DNA of 64,000 bases from Roseomonas sp. GC11 (lineage in GTDB: Bacteria > Pseudomonadota > Alphaproteobacteria > Acetobacterales > Acetobacteraceae), in assembly GCF_024437745.1 (NCBI RefSeq), contig NZ_JANFNY010000005.1, positions 48,827-112,826 of the forward strand, given 5' to 3'. Below are positions 43,390 through 52,330 of the stretch, in pieces. A program made the position numbers and the translations under genes. Every line of letters begins with the position of its first letter. Positions within the stretch are counted from its first letter, which is position 1. The notes under the pieces were generated by a model. That model was not told the origin of the DNA. It did not search any database and saw nothing but the letters and a program-made list of their open reading frames with translations.

Positions 43390-44316
43390 ATGTTCGGCGA
43401 CTATTCGCTCAGCGACCTCGGCTCCATCTTCGTGATGCAGGGCTTCGCTGGGCTCATCCTCTTCTCGGTCTTCGTGCTGATGGCGCTTGGCCTGGCCATC
43501 ATCTTCGGCCAGATGGGCGTCATCAACATGGCGCATGGGGAGTTCATGATCCTCGGCGCCTATGTCACCTACCTGACGGCGACCTTCTTCCAGAACCATC
43601 TTCCCGGCCTGTTCGACGCCTATTTCTTCGTCGCCATGGTGCTGGCCTTCCTCGCCGCGGGCGCGCTCGGCATGGCGGTGGAATGGCTGCTGATCCGCCA
43701 TCTCTACCGGCGGCCGCTGGATACGCTGCTGGCAACCTGGGGCCTCAGCCTGATCCTGCAGCAGGCCTACCGCTCCAGCTTCGGCGCGCGCGAGGTGGGT
43801 GTCGATCTTCCTGGCTGGATGATCGGATCGCTGCAGGCGACAGAGACGATCGAAATCCAGATCAACGGGCTTTTCATCATGGCGCTGACGGTGCTGATCA
43901 CCATCGCCGTCGGGCTGATGATGTTCCGCTCACGCTGGGGGCAGCAGGTGCGGGCGGTGGTGCAGAACCGCGTCATGGCCGGCGCCGTCGGCATCGATAC
44001 CGGGCGGGTCGACCGGCTCACCTTCGGCATCGGCTGCGGCATCGCCGGAATCGCCGGCTCGGCCTTCACCATGATCGGTTCCACCGGGCCGACCTCGGGC
44101 CAGCTCTATATCGTCAACACCTTTCTGATCGTCGTCTTCGGCGGCGCGCAGAGCCTGCTCGGCACCATCGCATCGGCCTTCACCATTTCCCAGACGCAGT
44201 CGACGCTGGAGTTCTTCACCTCGGGCTCGATGGCCTCGGTCATCACGCTGCTCGGCGTGGTCGGCATCCTGATGCTGCGGCCGCAGGGCCTCTTCACCCT
44301 CAAGATCCGCCGCTGA
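43390..44316 (+). CDS. urtB: Branched-chain-type ABC permease UrtB
   Basis: A 308-residue inner membrane protein of the LivH family, with about eight hydrophobic segments. Typical are FGQMGVINMAHGEFMILGAY near residue 38, ATWGLSLILQQAYRSSFGAR, and the C-terminal VVFGGAQSLLGTIASAF. It lies 79 nt after urtA and 7 nt before urtC. With UrtC it forms the channel. Confidence 0.93.
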   Translation: MFGDYSLSDLGSIFVMQGFAGLILFSVFVLMALGLAIIFGQMGVINMAHGEFMILGAYVTYLTATFFQNHLPGLFDAYFFVAMVLAFLAAGALGMAVEWLLIRHLYRRPLDTLLATWGLSLILQQAYRSSFGAREVGVDLPGWMIGSLQATETIEIQINGLFIMALTVLITIAVGLMMFRSRWGQQVRAVVQNRVMAGAVGIDTGRVDRLTFGIGCGIAGIAGSAFTMIGSTGPTSGQLYIVNTFLIVVFGGAQSLLGTIASAFTISQTQSTLEFFTSGSMASVITLLGVVGILMLRPQGLFTLKIRR

Positions 44317-44323
44317 GGAACGG

Positions 44324-45454
44324 ATGATGCAGAACGACAATCCCTTCCTGACGCGCCTCGACTGGCTGAGCCTCGCGCTGCTCGCGGCGCTGCTGCTGGT
44401 GGCCTTCCCGCTCGGGCTCGACACCTTCCGCCTCAACCTCGTCGGCAAGTACCTCACCTATGCCTTCGTCGCGCTGGGGCTGGTGATCTGCTGGGGCTAT
44501 GGCGGCATCCTCAGCCTTGGCCAGGGCCTGTTCTTCGGCCTCGGCGGCTACTGCATGGCGATGTTCCTCAAGCTCGAGGCCTCGACCGTCGAGAACACGA
44601 AGATCCAGTCCACGCCAGGAATCCCGGATTTCATGGACTGGAACCAGATCACCGCGCTGCCCTGGTTCTGGCAGCCCTTCCACAGCCTGGCGCTGACGCT
44701 GCTGCTGGTGGTGGCGGTGCCGGTGGCCTTCGCGCTGCTGGTGGGGGCGGCGATGTTCAAGCGGCGCGTCAGCGGCGTCTACTTCGCCATCATCACCCAG
44801 GCCATCGCCGCCATCATGACCATCCTGATCGTCGGGCAGCAGGGCTATACCGGCGGCATCAACGGCATCACCGACCTGCGCACCCTGGCGGGCTGGGATA
44901 TCCGCACCGATGGCGCGAAGCTGCTGCTCTACTTCGTCAATGCCGCACTGCTGATCGGCTGCATCCTGGTGGCGCAGTCCGTGCGGCGCTCCAAGCTCGG
45001 CCGCATCCTCGTCGCCATGCGCGACAAGGAGGACCGCGTCCGCTTCTCCGGCTATGCCGTCGCCAGCTTCAAGATCTTCGCCTTCTGCCTGGCGGCGGGC
45101 TTCTCCGCCATCGGCGGCGCCATGTTCACGCTGCAGGTCGGCTTCATGTCACCTTCCTTCGTCGGCATCACGCCCTCGATCGAGATGGTGATCTACGCCG
45201 CCGTCGGCGGCCGCACCTCGCTCTTCGGTGCCGTCTACGGCACGCTGCTGGTCAATGGCGCGAAGACCGCCTTCTCCGAGAGCTTCCCGGAACTCTGGCT
45301 CTTCGGCCTCGGCGCGCTGTTCATCGCCGTCGTCCTGGCCTTCCCGGACGGGCTGGCGGGCCTGGTGCGCAACCGCCTGCTGCCCTGGGCCGGGCGCATG
45401 CTGGCACGCGGCGGCAAGCCCGCCCCCGTGCGCCCGGGCATGGTGACGAAGTGA
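44324..45454 (+). CDS. urtC: Branched-chain-type ABC permease UrtC
   Basis: A 376-residue LivM-family membrane protein. CWGYGGILSLGQGLFFGLGG and RRVSGVYFAIITQAIAAIM are conserved permease segments; the loop between them (about residues 80-125) carries the insertion common in UrtC. The MM start is at 44324, with GAGGAACGG just upstream overlapping the urtB stop. The C-terminus is basic and cytoplasmic. Confidence 0.93.
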   Translation: MMQNDNPFLTRLDWLSLALLAALLLVAFPLGLDTFRLNLVGKYLTYAFVALGLVICWGYGGILSLGQGLFFGLGGYCMAMFLKLEASTVENTKIQSTPGIPDFMDWNQITALPWFWQPFHSLALTLLLVVAVPVAFALLVGAAMFKRRVSGVYFAIITQAIAAIMTILIVGQQGYTGGINGITDLRTLAGWDIRTDGAKLLLYFVNAALLIGCILVAQSVRRSKLGRILVAMRDKEDRVRFSGYAVASFKIFAFCLAAGFSAIGGAMFTLQVGFMSPSFVGITPSIEMVIYAAVGGRTSLFGAVYGTLLVNGAKTAFSESFPELWLFGLGALFIAVVLAFPDGLAGLVRNRLLPWAGRMLARGGKPAPVRPGMVTK

Positions 45455-45494
45455 TGCCCGCCCTTCCCTTCCCCTCCCACGGGAGCGCGCCGCG

Positions 45495-46253
45495 ATGAAC
45501 GCCACCCCCACACCCGCGCAGGATTTCCTGCTGAGCGTCGAGGATCTCACCGTCTCCTTCGATGGCTTCAAGGCCGTCAACGGCGTCAATTTCTACGTCG
45601 ACCCCAACGAGATCCGCGTCATCATCGGCCCCAACGGCGCCGGCAAGACGACGGTGCTGGACCTGATCTGCGGCCGCACCCGCGCCACCGCCGGCTCCAT
45701 CCGCTTCCGTGGCCGCGAGCTGACGCGCATGAGCGAGAGCGACATCGTCCTCGCCGGCGTCGGGCGGAAATTCCAGAACCCGTCCATCTATGACGACCTG
45801 ACGGTGTTCGAGAATCTCGAGATCTCCTTCCCGCGCGGGCGCAGCGTCTGGGGCGCGCTGCGCTTCCGCCGTGATGCCGAAGTGCGCGACCGCATCCATG
45901 AAGTGGCCGAGATGATCTTCCTCAAGGAGCATCTCCAGGCCCGCGCCGAGTTCCTCAGCCACGGCCAGAAGCAATGGCTGGAAATCGGCATGCTGCTGAT
46001 CCAGGACCCGGAACTCCTGATGCTGGACGAACCCGTGGCCGGCATGAGCGTCAGCGAGCGGAAGAAGACGGCCGAGCTGCTCAACCGCATCATCCGCAAC
46101 CGCTCCGTCCTCGTCATCGAGCACGACATGAAGTTCGTCGAGGACATCGCCCACCGCGTCACCGTGCTGCACCAGGGCAAGGTGCTCTCGGAAGGCTCGA
46201 TGGAGCATGTGAAGAACGACCCCAAGGTCGTCGAAGTCTATCTGGGGCATTGA
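45495..46253 (+). CDS. urtD: ABC transporter ATP-binding protein UrtD
   Basis: A 252-residue ATPase of the LivG type. Walker A is IIGPNGAGKTTVLDLICGR, signature-like LSHGQKQWLEIGMLL, Walker B LLMLDEPVAGMS, and H-loop VIEHDMKFV. The signature has SHGQ instead of the common SGGQ, which is normal for UrtD proteins. It sits between urtC and urtE, with urtE starting 2 nt after its stop. Confidence 0.95.
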   Translation: MNATPTPAQDFLLSVEDLTVSFDGFKAVNGVNFYVDPNEIRVIIGPNGAGKTTVLDLICGRTRATAGSIRFRGRELTRMSESDIVLAGVGRKFQNPSIYDDLTVFENLEISFPRGRSVWGALRFRRDAEVRDRIHEVAEMIFLKEHLQARAEFLSHGQKQWLEIGMLLIQDPELLMLDEPVAGMSVSERKKTAELLNRIIRNRSVLVIEHDMKFVEDIAHRVTVLHQGKVLSEGSMEHVKNDPKVVEVYLGH

Positions 46254-46255
46254 CC

Positions 46256-46993
46256 ATGCAGGAGCTTCTCGACCGCGCGCCCCCCGCCGCCCATGGCCAG
46301 GCCGCGCTCTCCCTCACCGACCTGCACGTGGCCTATGGGCAGAGCGAGGTCCTGCACGGCATCACGCTCAACGTCGCGCCCGGCGAGATCGTCGCCATCA
46401 TGGGCCGCAACGGCATGGGCAAGACCACGCTGATGAAAAGCCTGATGGGCATCGTGCCCGCGCGCGCCGGGCGCATCCGCGTCGCCGGGCAGGATGTCAC
46501 CGCCCTGCCCAGCCACCGCCGCGTCGCCGCCGGCATCGCCTATGTGCCGCAGGGGCGGATGATCTTCTCCACCATGACGGTGCAGGAGAATATCGAAACG
46601 GGGCTGACCGTCTCCGGCGCGCGGCGCGTGCCGGATTCCATCTACGCCCTTTTCCCCGTCCTGCTGGAGATGCGCCGGCGGCGCGGCGGCAACCTCTCGG
46701 GCGGGCAGCAGCAGCAGCTGGCCATTGCCCGCGCCCTCGCCTCCAACCCGAAGGTGCTGCTGCTCGACGAGCCGACCGAGGGCATCCAGCCCTCCATCAT
46801 CCGCGAGATGGCCCGCACCCTGAAAAAAATACGCGGCGAGCGCGGCCTGTCCATCATCGTGTCGGAACAGGTACTCAGCTTCGCCCTCGACGTCGCCGAC
46901 CGTGTGCTGGTCATCGAGAATGGCAGCATCGTGCACGAGGCGGCGCGCGCCGATGTCGATGAGGCGAAGGTCTCCGCCTTCCTGTCGGTCTGA
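46256..46993 (+). CDS. urtE: ABC transporter ATP-binding protein UrtE
   Basis: A 245-residue LivF-type ATPase. Walker A IMGRNGMGKTTLMKSLMG, signature NLSGGQQQQLAIARALAS, Walker B VLLLDEPTEGIQPSII and a late Q/SEQ switch region IIVSEQVLSFALDVA. The start at 46256 (MQELLDRAPP) is 2 nt after the urtD stop. It completes the five-gene transporter. Confidence 0.95.
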   Translation: MQELLDRAPPAAHGQAALSLTDLHVAYGQSEVLHGITLNVAPGEIVAIMGRNGMGKTTLMKSLMGIVPARAGRIRVAGQDVTALPSHRRVAAGIAYVPQGRMIFSTMTVQENIETGLTVSGARRVPDSIYALFPVLLEMRRRRGGNLSGGQQQQLAIARALASNPKVLLLDEPTEGIQPSIIREMARTLKKIRGERGLSIIVSEQVLSFALDVADRVLVIENGSIVHEAARADVDEAKVSAFLSV

Positions 46994-47079
46994 CGGGAAG
47001 GCGGCCAGTCTGCCCGGCGCCCCCGGCCAGGCCGGCGGGGCGCGCCGGGCGCGGCAGAAACCACGGAGAGAACAGATCC

Positions 47080-48309
47080 ATGCCTGAGACGCTGATCAAG
47101 GTCGACCTCACCCAGTCCGCCTATGACAACGACATGGTCCACAACCGGTGGCACCCGGACATCCCGATGGTCGCCATGGTCAGGCCGGGCGATGACTTCA
47201 TCATCGAGACCTATGACTGGACCGGCGGCTTCATCAAGAACAACGACTCCGCCGATGACGTGCGCGACATCGATCTGTCGATCGTGCATTTCCTCTCCGG
47301 CCCCGTCGGCGTCGAGGGCGCGGAGCCGGGCGACCTGCTGGTGGTCGACCTGCTCGACATCGGCGCGAAGCCGGACAGCCAGTGGGGCTTCAACGGCTTC
47401 TTCTCGAAGAAGAATGGCGGCGGCTTCCTGACCGACCATTTCCCGCTGGCGCAGAAATCCATCTGGGATTTCGAGGGGATGTTCACCAGGTCCCGCCACG
47501 TGCCGGGCGTGCGCTTCCCCGGCCTGATCCACCCCGGCCTGATCGGCTGCCTGCCCGATCCGAAGCTGCTGGAGACATGGAACACGCGCGAGACGGGCTT
47601 CATCGCCACCAACCCCACGCGCGTGCCGCCGCTGGCCAACCCGCCCTTCGCCGCCACGGCGCATATGGGCCGCCTCTCGGGCGAGGCGCGCGACAGGGCC
47701 GCCGCCGAGGGCGCCCGCACCGTGCCGCCGCGCGAGCATGGCGGCAACTGCGACATCAAGGATCTCTCGCGCGGCTCGCGCATCTATTTCCCGGTCTATG
47801 TGCCGGGCGCAGGTCTTTCCATGGGCGACCTGCATTTCAGCCAGGGCGATGGCGAGATCACCTTCTGCGGCGCCATCGAGATGGCCGGCTGGCTGCACCT
47901 GAAGGTCAGCCTCATCAAGGGCGGCATGGCGAAATACGGCATCCGCAACCCCGTCTTCAAGCCGAGCCCGATCACGCCGCGCTATGACGACTACCTGATC
48001 TTCGAGGGCATCTCCGTCGATGAAAGCGGCGCGCAGCACTATCTCGATGTCAACGTCGCCTATCGCCAGGCCTGCCTCAACGCCATCGAGTATCTGAAGA
48101 AGTTCGGCTATTCCGGCGCGCAGGCCTATTCCATCCTCGGCACCGCGCCGGTGCAGGGGCATGTCTCGGGCGTGGTCGATATCCCCAATGCCTGCGCCAC
48201 GCTGTGGATTCCCACCGGAATCTTCGACTTCGACATCAACCCGAGCGCGGCAGGGCCGACGAAGTTCCTCGACGGCTCGGTGGACATGCCGCTCTCGCCG
48301 GATCTGTGA
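47080..48309 (+). CDS. fmdA: Formamidase FmdA
   Basis: FmdA hydrolyses formamide and, more weakly, other short amides to ammonia and the acid. The 409-residue protein belongs to the FmdA/AmdA acetamidase-formamidase family: PETLIKVDLTQSAYDNDMVH, HNRWHPDIPMVAMVRPGD, then FPGLIHPGLIGCLPDP and PPREHGGNCDIKDLSRGSRI, and GDLHFSQGDGEITFCGAIEM. It is in the same operon as the transporter and upstream of fmdB, the order known from methylotroph fmd loci. Confidence 0.95.
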   Translation: MPETLIKVDLTQSAYDNDMVHNRWHPDIPMVAMVRPGDDFIIETYDWTGGFIKNNDSADDVRDIDLSIVHFLSGPVGVEGAEPGDLLVVDLLDIGAKPDSQWGFNGFFSKKNGGGFLTDHFPLAQKSIWDFEGMFTRSRHVPGVRFPGLIHPGLIGCLPDPKLLETWNTRETGFIATNPTRVPPLANPPFAATAHMGRLSGEARDRAAAEGARTVPPREHGGNCDIKDLSRGSRIYFPVYVPGAGLSMGDLHFSQGDGEITFCGAIEMAGWLHLKVSLIKGGMAKYGIRNPVFKPSPITPRYDDYLIFEGISVDESGAQHYLDVNVAYRQACLNAIEYLKKFGYSGAQAYSILGTAPVQGHVSGVVDIPNACATLWIPTGIFDFDINPSAAGPTKFLDGSVDMPLSPDL

Positions 48310-48316
48310 GGGCGCC

Positions 48317-48646
48317 ATGCCGGTCTATGACTATGCCTGCGGCGCCTGCGGCCCCTTCACCGCCTTCCGCCCGATGGCGGCCAGCCGCGAGGCCTGCGCC
48401 TGCCCCGGCTGCGGCGCGGCGGCACCGCGCGCCTTCCTCACCGGCCCGCGCCTGGCGGTGATGGAGGCCGGCGCCCGGCGCGCCCACGCCACCAACGAGC
48501 GCAGCGCCCATGCGCCGCGCCGCTCGGCCGGGCACGCGCCGGGCTGCGCCTGCTGCGGCCCCTCGCCCTTCCCGCGCAAGGCCGCGGCCACGGCGGCGGA
48601 GGCGAAGTCCTTCCCCGGCCGCCGCCCCTGGATGATCAGCCACTGA
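48317..48646 (+). CDS. fmdB: FmdB-family zinc ribbon protein
   Basis: A 109-residue protein starting [20 protein letters not shown], the FmdB putative regulatory zinc-ribbon signature; the ribbon uses CGAC and CPGC pairs. A second small Cys pair, [11 protein letters not shown], lies at about residues 75-85, an addition over the shortest FmdB proteins. Its role next to formamidase is unclear; it was first described as a possible regulator. It starts 8 nt after fmdA. Confidence 0.88.
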   Translation: MPVYDYACGACGPFTAFRPMAASREACACPGCGAAAPRAFLTGPRLAVMEAGARRAHATNERSAHAPRRSAGHAPGCACCGPSPFPRKAAATAAEAKSFPGRRPWMISH

Positions 48647-48698
48647 CGCCCGGCGCGGCCCCGCCCGGGCCGCGCCGCCCCCACCGCAGGAGGCCCGC

Positions 48699-49748
48699 AT
48701 GATTCACGGTGATATCAGCAGCAGTCAGGACACGGTCGGCGTCGCCGTCGTGAACTACAGGATGCCCCGCCTGCACAGCCGCGCCGAGGTGCTGGCCAAT
48801 GCCCGCCGCATCGGCGAGATGGTGGTCGGCATGAAGGCCGGCCTGCCCGGCATGGACCTCGTCATCTTCCCCGAATACTCCACCCACGGCATCATGTACG
48901 ACCGGGAGGAGATGTTCGAGACCGCCTCCCAGGTGCCGGGGGAGGAGACGGAGATCTTCGCCGCCGCCTGCCGCGCCGCGAAGGTCTGGGGCGTCTTCTC
49001 CCTCACCGGCGAGCGGCACGAGGACCACCCGCGCAAGGCGCCCTACAACACCCTGATCCTGATGAACGACCAGGGCGAGATCGTACAGAAATACCGTAAG
49101 ATCATGCCCTGGGTGCCCATCGAGGGCTGGTACCCCGGTGACTGCACCTATGTCTCGGCGGGGCCGAAGGGGCTGAAGGTCAGCCTGATCATCTGCGACG
49201 ACGGCAATTACCCCGAGATCTGGCGCGACTGCGCGATGAAGGGGGCGGAACTCATCATCCGCTGCCAGGGCTACATGTACCCGGCCAAGGAACAGCAGAT
49301 CCTGATGGCCAAGGCGATGGCCTGGGCGAACAATGCCTATGTCGCCGTCGCCAACGCCACGGGCTTCGACGGGGTCTATTCCTATTTCGGCCACTCGGCC
49401 ATCATCGGCTTCGATGGCCGCACCCTCGGCGAATGCGGCACGGAGGAAATGGGCATCCAGTACGCCCAGCTTTCCACCACGCTCATCCGCGACGCGCGGC
49501 GGACGATGCAGTCGGAGAACCATCTCTTCAAGCTGCTGCACCGCGGCTATACCGGCGTCATCCACTCCGGCGACGGCCCGCGCGGCGTCGCCGCCTGCCC
49601 CTATGATTTCTACCGCCGCTGGATCACCGACCCCGAGGGCACGCGCGATGCCGTCGAGGCCCTGACACGCCCGACCATCGGCACGCAGGAATGCCCGATC
49701 GACGGGCTGCCGAACGAGGCGATGCTGAACACCGCGGAAAAAGTTTGA
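48699..49748 (+). CDS. amiE: Aliphatic amidase AmiE
   Basis: AmiE hydrolyses short aliphatic amides such as acetamide and propionamide to acids and ammonia. The 349-residue nitrilase-fold protein begins [20 protein letters not shown] and carries the catalytic triad Glu59 (FPEY), Lys134 (KYRKIMPW) and Cys166 ([12 protein letters not shown]), the same numbering as the Pseudomonas enzyme. It is the last gene of the transporter operon and is followed by repeat C6. Together with FmdA it covers C1 to C3 amides. The close relative AmiF (formamidase) is less likely from the N-terminal sequence. Confidence 0.95.
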   Translation: MIHGDISSSQDTVGVAVVNYRMPRLHSRAEVLANARRIGEMVVGMKAGLPGMDLVIFPEYSTHGIMYDREEMFETASQVPGEETEIFAAACRAAKVWGVFSLTGERHEDHPRKAPYNTLILMNDQGEIVQKYRKIMPWVPIEGWYPGDCTYVSAGPKGLKVSLIICDDGNYPEIWRDCAMKGAELIIRCQGYMYPAKEQQILMAKAMAWANNAYVAVANATGFDGVYSYFGHSAIIGFDGRTLGECGTEEMGIQYAQLSTTLIRDARRTMQSENHLFKLLHRGYTGVIHSGDGPRGVAACPYDFYRRWITDPEGTRDAVEALTRPTIGTQECPIDGLPNEAMLNTAEKV

Positions 49749-49759
49749 TTTTTCAAAGA

Positions 49760-49885
49760 TTTCTTTTTCTGAAGAAAAAGAAACAAAAAGACTTTTCCAG
49801 TCTGGCGTCCCGCCTCAGGCCAAAAGCGGGACGCCTCCTGGAAAAATTTTAAAAAGTTTTTTGGTTCTTTTTTCCAAAAAAGAAC
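49760..49885. repeat. Family C structured repeat (copy C6) after amiE
   Basis: The most complete copy: TTTCTTTTTC/GAAAAAGAAA (49760-49783), core GGCGTCCCGC/GCGGGACGCC (49804-49835, perfect), and GTTCTTTTTT/AAAAAAGAAC (49864-49885). It starts 12 nt after the amiE stop. Confidence 0.9.
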
Positions 49886-49922
49886 ATTCTCTTCCGGATC
49901 CCCTTGCCCAGGAAGCGCCCCG

Positions 49923-50126
49923 ATGATCGGCCATAATGGCGGCCCGCCGCTGGACCCGGAACCTGACCTCTCCTGGAACGCCTGGAACTGGCGCCGCGCG
50001 CACCGCAAGGCCTGGAAGACGCCGCCGCGCGAGATCGCCCTGCGCCGGCTGGAACGGGCGGAGGAGCTGGGCATGAGCTACCGCGCCTATACGCTCGAGA
50101 TCATGGAGCGCGGCCGCTACCTCTGA
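49923..50126 (+). CDS. Small hypothetical protein with MIGHNGGPPL N-terminus (67 aa)
   Basis: A small basic protein starting MIGHNGGPPLDPEPD, a motif that occurs at the start of many small alphaproteobacterial proteins. The rest is helical and rich in Trp and Arg (WNAWNWRRAHRKAW, then REIALRRLERAEELGMSYRA). No function is known to me. It starts 38 nt after repeat C6, so it should have its own promoter. A DNA-binding or phage-derived origin is possible but unsupported. Confidence 0.75.
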   Translation: MIGHNGGPPLDPEPDLSWNAWNWRRAHRKAWKTPPREIALRRLERAEELGMSYRAYTLEIMERGRYL

Positions 50127-50246
50127 GGGGCGGGCCCGACGCAAGCGTGAAGCAGGCCGGCCCTGGGTTGCGTAAACCCGCGGGCCTTCCCGCCATTGTG
50201 CCCGCGGGGCGGCGCCACAACGCCCCCGGCCACAGGAGGGAAAAGC

Positions 50247-50474
50247 ATGACCGACGCAGAGCGCCAGATCGAGGACCGCATCCGCCAGCGCGCCTATGCC
50301 CTGTGGGAGGCGGAGGGCCGCCCCGAAGGCCAGGAGGAAGCCCATTGGCACCGCGCCCGCGCCGAGATCGCGGCCGCCGGCGCGCGGGAGGCGCCAGAGC
50401 CCGCCCCCCGCAAGGCGGCCCCACGCAAGGCCGCCCCCCGCAAAATGGCCCCCCACAAGATGGCCCCACACTGA
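50247..50474 (+). CDS. DUF2934-like protein with Lys/Pro-rich tail (75 aa)
   Basis: Residues about 7-45 (IEDRIRQRAYALWEAEGRPE followed by EAHWHRA) match the DUF2934 pattern, a short helical module of unknown role. The C-terminal 30 residues are repeats of APRKA and APHKM, encoded by near-identical DNA repeats, and recall histone H1-like tails. ATG 50247 follows ACAGGAGGG; an in-frame ATG at 50196 is less likely. The tail length may vary between strains because of the repeats. Confidence 0.75.
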   Translation: MTDAERQIEDRIRQRAYALWEAEGRPEGQEEAHWHRARAEIAAAGAREAPEPAPRKAAPRKAAPRKMAPHKMAPH

Positions 50475-50527
50475 CCCGCCCCTTGCGCACCCGCACGGGT
50501 GGCGGAGAATGGCGCCGGAGAATGCCC

Positions 50528-51022
50528 ATGCCCCCTCGCCGACCCCGCGCCCTGCTGCCGCTCGCCCTGCTGCTCGCGCCCCTGGCCGCCCTCCCCTGGC
50601 TCGCCATGCCGGCGGCGGCGCAGACCCGCGTGGGCGAGGTCAGCACGACCTTCCGCCTCGTCGGCCCCAACGACAAGGTGGTGGTGGAGCGCTATGACGA
50701 TCCGCGCGTCGCCAATGTCTCCTGCTACGTCTCGCGCGCCGATACGGGCGGGCTCTCGGGCTGGGTCGGGCTGGCGGAGGATCCCTCGCGCTTCAGCATC
50801 GCCTGCCGCGCCACCGGGCCGGTCGCCCTGCCGGCCAACCTGCCGCAGACGGAATCCGTCTTCCGGCAATCCACCTCGGCGCTGTTCAAGTCGCTGACGG
50901 TGACGCGCATCCACGACCGCGAGAAGAACGTGCTGGTCTATCTGGTGACCAGCACGAAGGTGGTGGATGGCTCGCCCTTCAACAGCGTCACCGCCGTGCC
51001 GGTCGAAGCCGCGCCGCGATAA
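50528..51022 (+). CDS. creA: CreA family protein
   Basis: A 164-residue exported protein: signal peptide (RALLPLALLLAPLAALPW, cleavage after AAA in PAAAQ) then a CreA-like domain with FRLVGPNDKVVVERYDDPRV, NVSCYVSRADTGG and VFRQSTSALFKSLTVTRI. CreA proteins are widespread and their function is not known. An in-frame ATG at 50522 is also possible. The gene is close to but not overlapping its neighbours. Confidence 0.85.
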   Translation: MPPRRPRALLPLALLLAPLAALPWLAMPAAAQTRVGEVSTTFRLVGPNDKVVVERYDDPRVANVSCYVSRADTGGLSGWVGLAEDPSRFSIACRATGPVALPANLPQTESVFRQSTSALFKSLTVTRIHDREKNVLVYLVTSTKVVDGSPFNSVTAVPVEAAPR

Positions 51023-51121
51023 GGGGGTTTTTCACGATAGGGGCTTTCCGCCCGGAGCGATTGCGCCACATGGGAAGGCCGGCGAGGCTCCGGCCGCGCC
51101 GCCGCCCCTGGAGCCCCCCGC

Positions 51122-52249
51122 GTGACCGACCCGACCCGCCGCACCCCGCCCTTCCTCCGGGGCCGCCTGCCCCGGCGCCGCCTGGCCCTGCTGCCGCTGC
51201 TGGCGGCGCTGCCCTGGATCGGCGGCTGCGCCAATGGCCGCCCCAATGGCCGCGCCGCGCTGGCCTCCGGCAGCGGGGACTTCCCCGCCAGCGACCACTT
51301 CGATGGCGGGCGCTTCTTCAACCCCGGCGGCGCCGCGCCGCGCGGCCTGCTGGATCTGGCGCGCTGGAAGCTCGGCGGTGGGGACGAGCCCTGGCCCGAG
51401 GCCTGGCCCAGCCCCTTCCCGCCCGACCGGCCGCCCGCGCGGGTGGAGGGGGCGGCGCTGCGCGTCAGCTTCGCCGGGCATGCCAGCTTCCTGATCCAGG
51501 GCGCGGGGCTGAACATCCTGACGGACCCGGTCTGGTCCGAGCGCGCCAGCCCCTTCTCCTTCATCGGCCCGCGGCGGGCCAACCCGCCGGGCATCGCCTT
51601 CGACGACCTGCCGCGCATCGATGCCGTGCTGCTCTCCCACGGGCATTACGACCATCTGGATGTGGAGACCCTGGCCCGCCTCTGGCGGCGCGACCGGCCG
51701 CGCATCATCGCGCCGCTGGGCCAGGAGGCGACGCTGCGCGCGCATGAGCCGGAGATGGTGGCCACCACCGCCGACTGGGGCGCGGTGGTGCCCCTCGCCC
51801 CCGGGGTGGAGGTGGTGCTCGAACAGGTCCACCACTGGACGGCGCGCGGGGTGTGGGACCGCAACCGCGCACTGTGGTGCGGCTTCGTGCTGCGGGGGCT
51901 GGGCGGGGGCGTTTTCTTCGCCGGGGATACCGGCTTCGACGAGGGCCGGCCCTTCCGGCGCGTCGCCGCGCGGCACGGGGCGCTGGAACTGGCCCTGCTG
52001 CCGATCGGCGCCTATGAGCCGCGCTGGTTCATGGCCGACCAGCACATGAACCCGGCGGATGCGGTGCAGGGCTTCCGGCTGCTCGGCGCGCGGCAGGCGC
52101 TTGGCTACCACTGGGGCACCTTCAAGCTGACCGACGAGGCGGTGGGCCGCCCGCTGGCCGATCTCGCCGCCGCCCTCGCCGCCAGCGGGGTGGAGCCGGA
52201 GCGCTTCCTCGCCGCGCGGCCGGGCCAGGTGTGGTCCCGCCCCGCCTGA
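51122..52249 (+). CDS. MBL-fold hydrolase, NAPE-PLD/UlaG-like, probable lipoprotein
   Basis: A 375-residue metallo-beta-lactamase-fold protein. The metal site is LLSHGHYDHLDVETL, with FAGDTGFDEGRPF and a later His region (NPADAVQ, GYHWGTF) typical of the N-acyl-phosphatidylethanolamine phospholipase D/UlaG group. The N-terminus has twin Arg, a hydrophobic stretch and a lipobox (LPWIGGC, Cys about residue 38), so it may be membrane-anchored in the periplasm. Substrate is unknown. It is convergent with the next MBL gene; repeat A3 separates them. Confidence 0.88.
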   Translation: MTDPTRRTPPFLRGRLPRRRLALLPLLAALPWIGGCANGRPNGRAALASGSGDFPASDHFDGGRFFNPGGAAPRGLLDLARWKLGGGDEPWPEAWPSPFPPDRPPARVEGAALRVSFAGHASFLIQGAGLNILTDPVWSERASPFSFIGPRRANPPGIAFDDLPRIDAVLLSHGHYDHLDVETLARLWRRDRPRIIAPLGQEATLRAHEPEMVATTADWGAVVPLAPGVEVVLEQVHHWTARGVWDRNRALWCGFVLRGLGGGVFFAGDTGFDEGRPFRRVAARHGALELALLPIGAYEPRWFMADQHMNPADAVQGFRLLGARQALGYHWGTFKLTDEAVGRPLADLAAALAASGVEPERFLAARPGQVWSRPA

Positions 52250-52266
52250 GAAGGCGGCGCCTGCTG

Positions 52267-52330
52267 TTGAGAGGGGCTTCGCCCCTCTCAAACTCTCCCC
52301 ACCAAAGGCCTGAGGCCTTTGGAAACCCAT
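52267..52330. repeat. Family A palindromic repeat (copy A3), inverted orientation
   Basis: TTGAGAGGGGC/GCCCCTCTCAA (loop TTC) followed by CCAAAGGCC/GGCCTTTGG and ACCCAT: the family A element on the minus strand. It starts 17 nt after the stop at 52249 between convergent genes. A further GC-hairpin stretch (about 52361-52420, arms CAGGGGAC/GTCCCCTG) follows before the stop at 52405. Confidence 0.85.
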
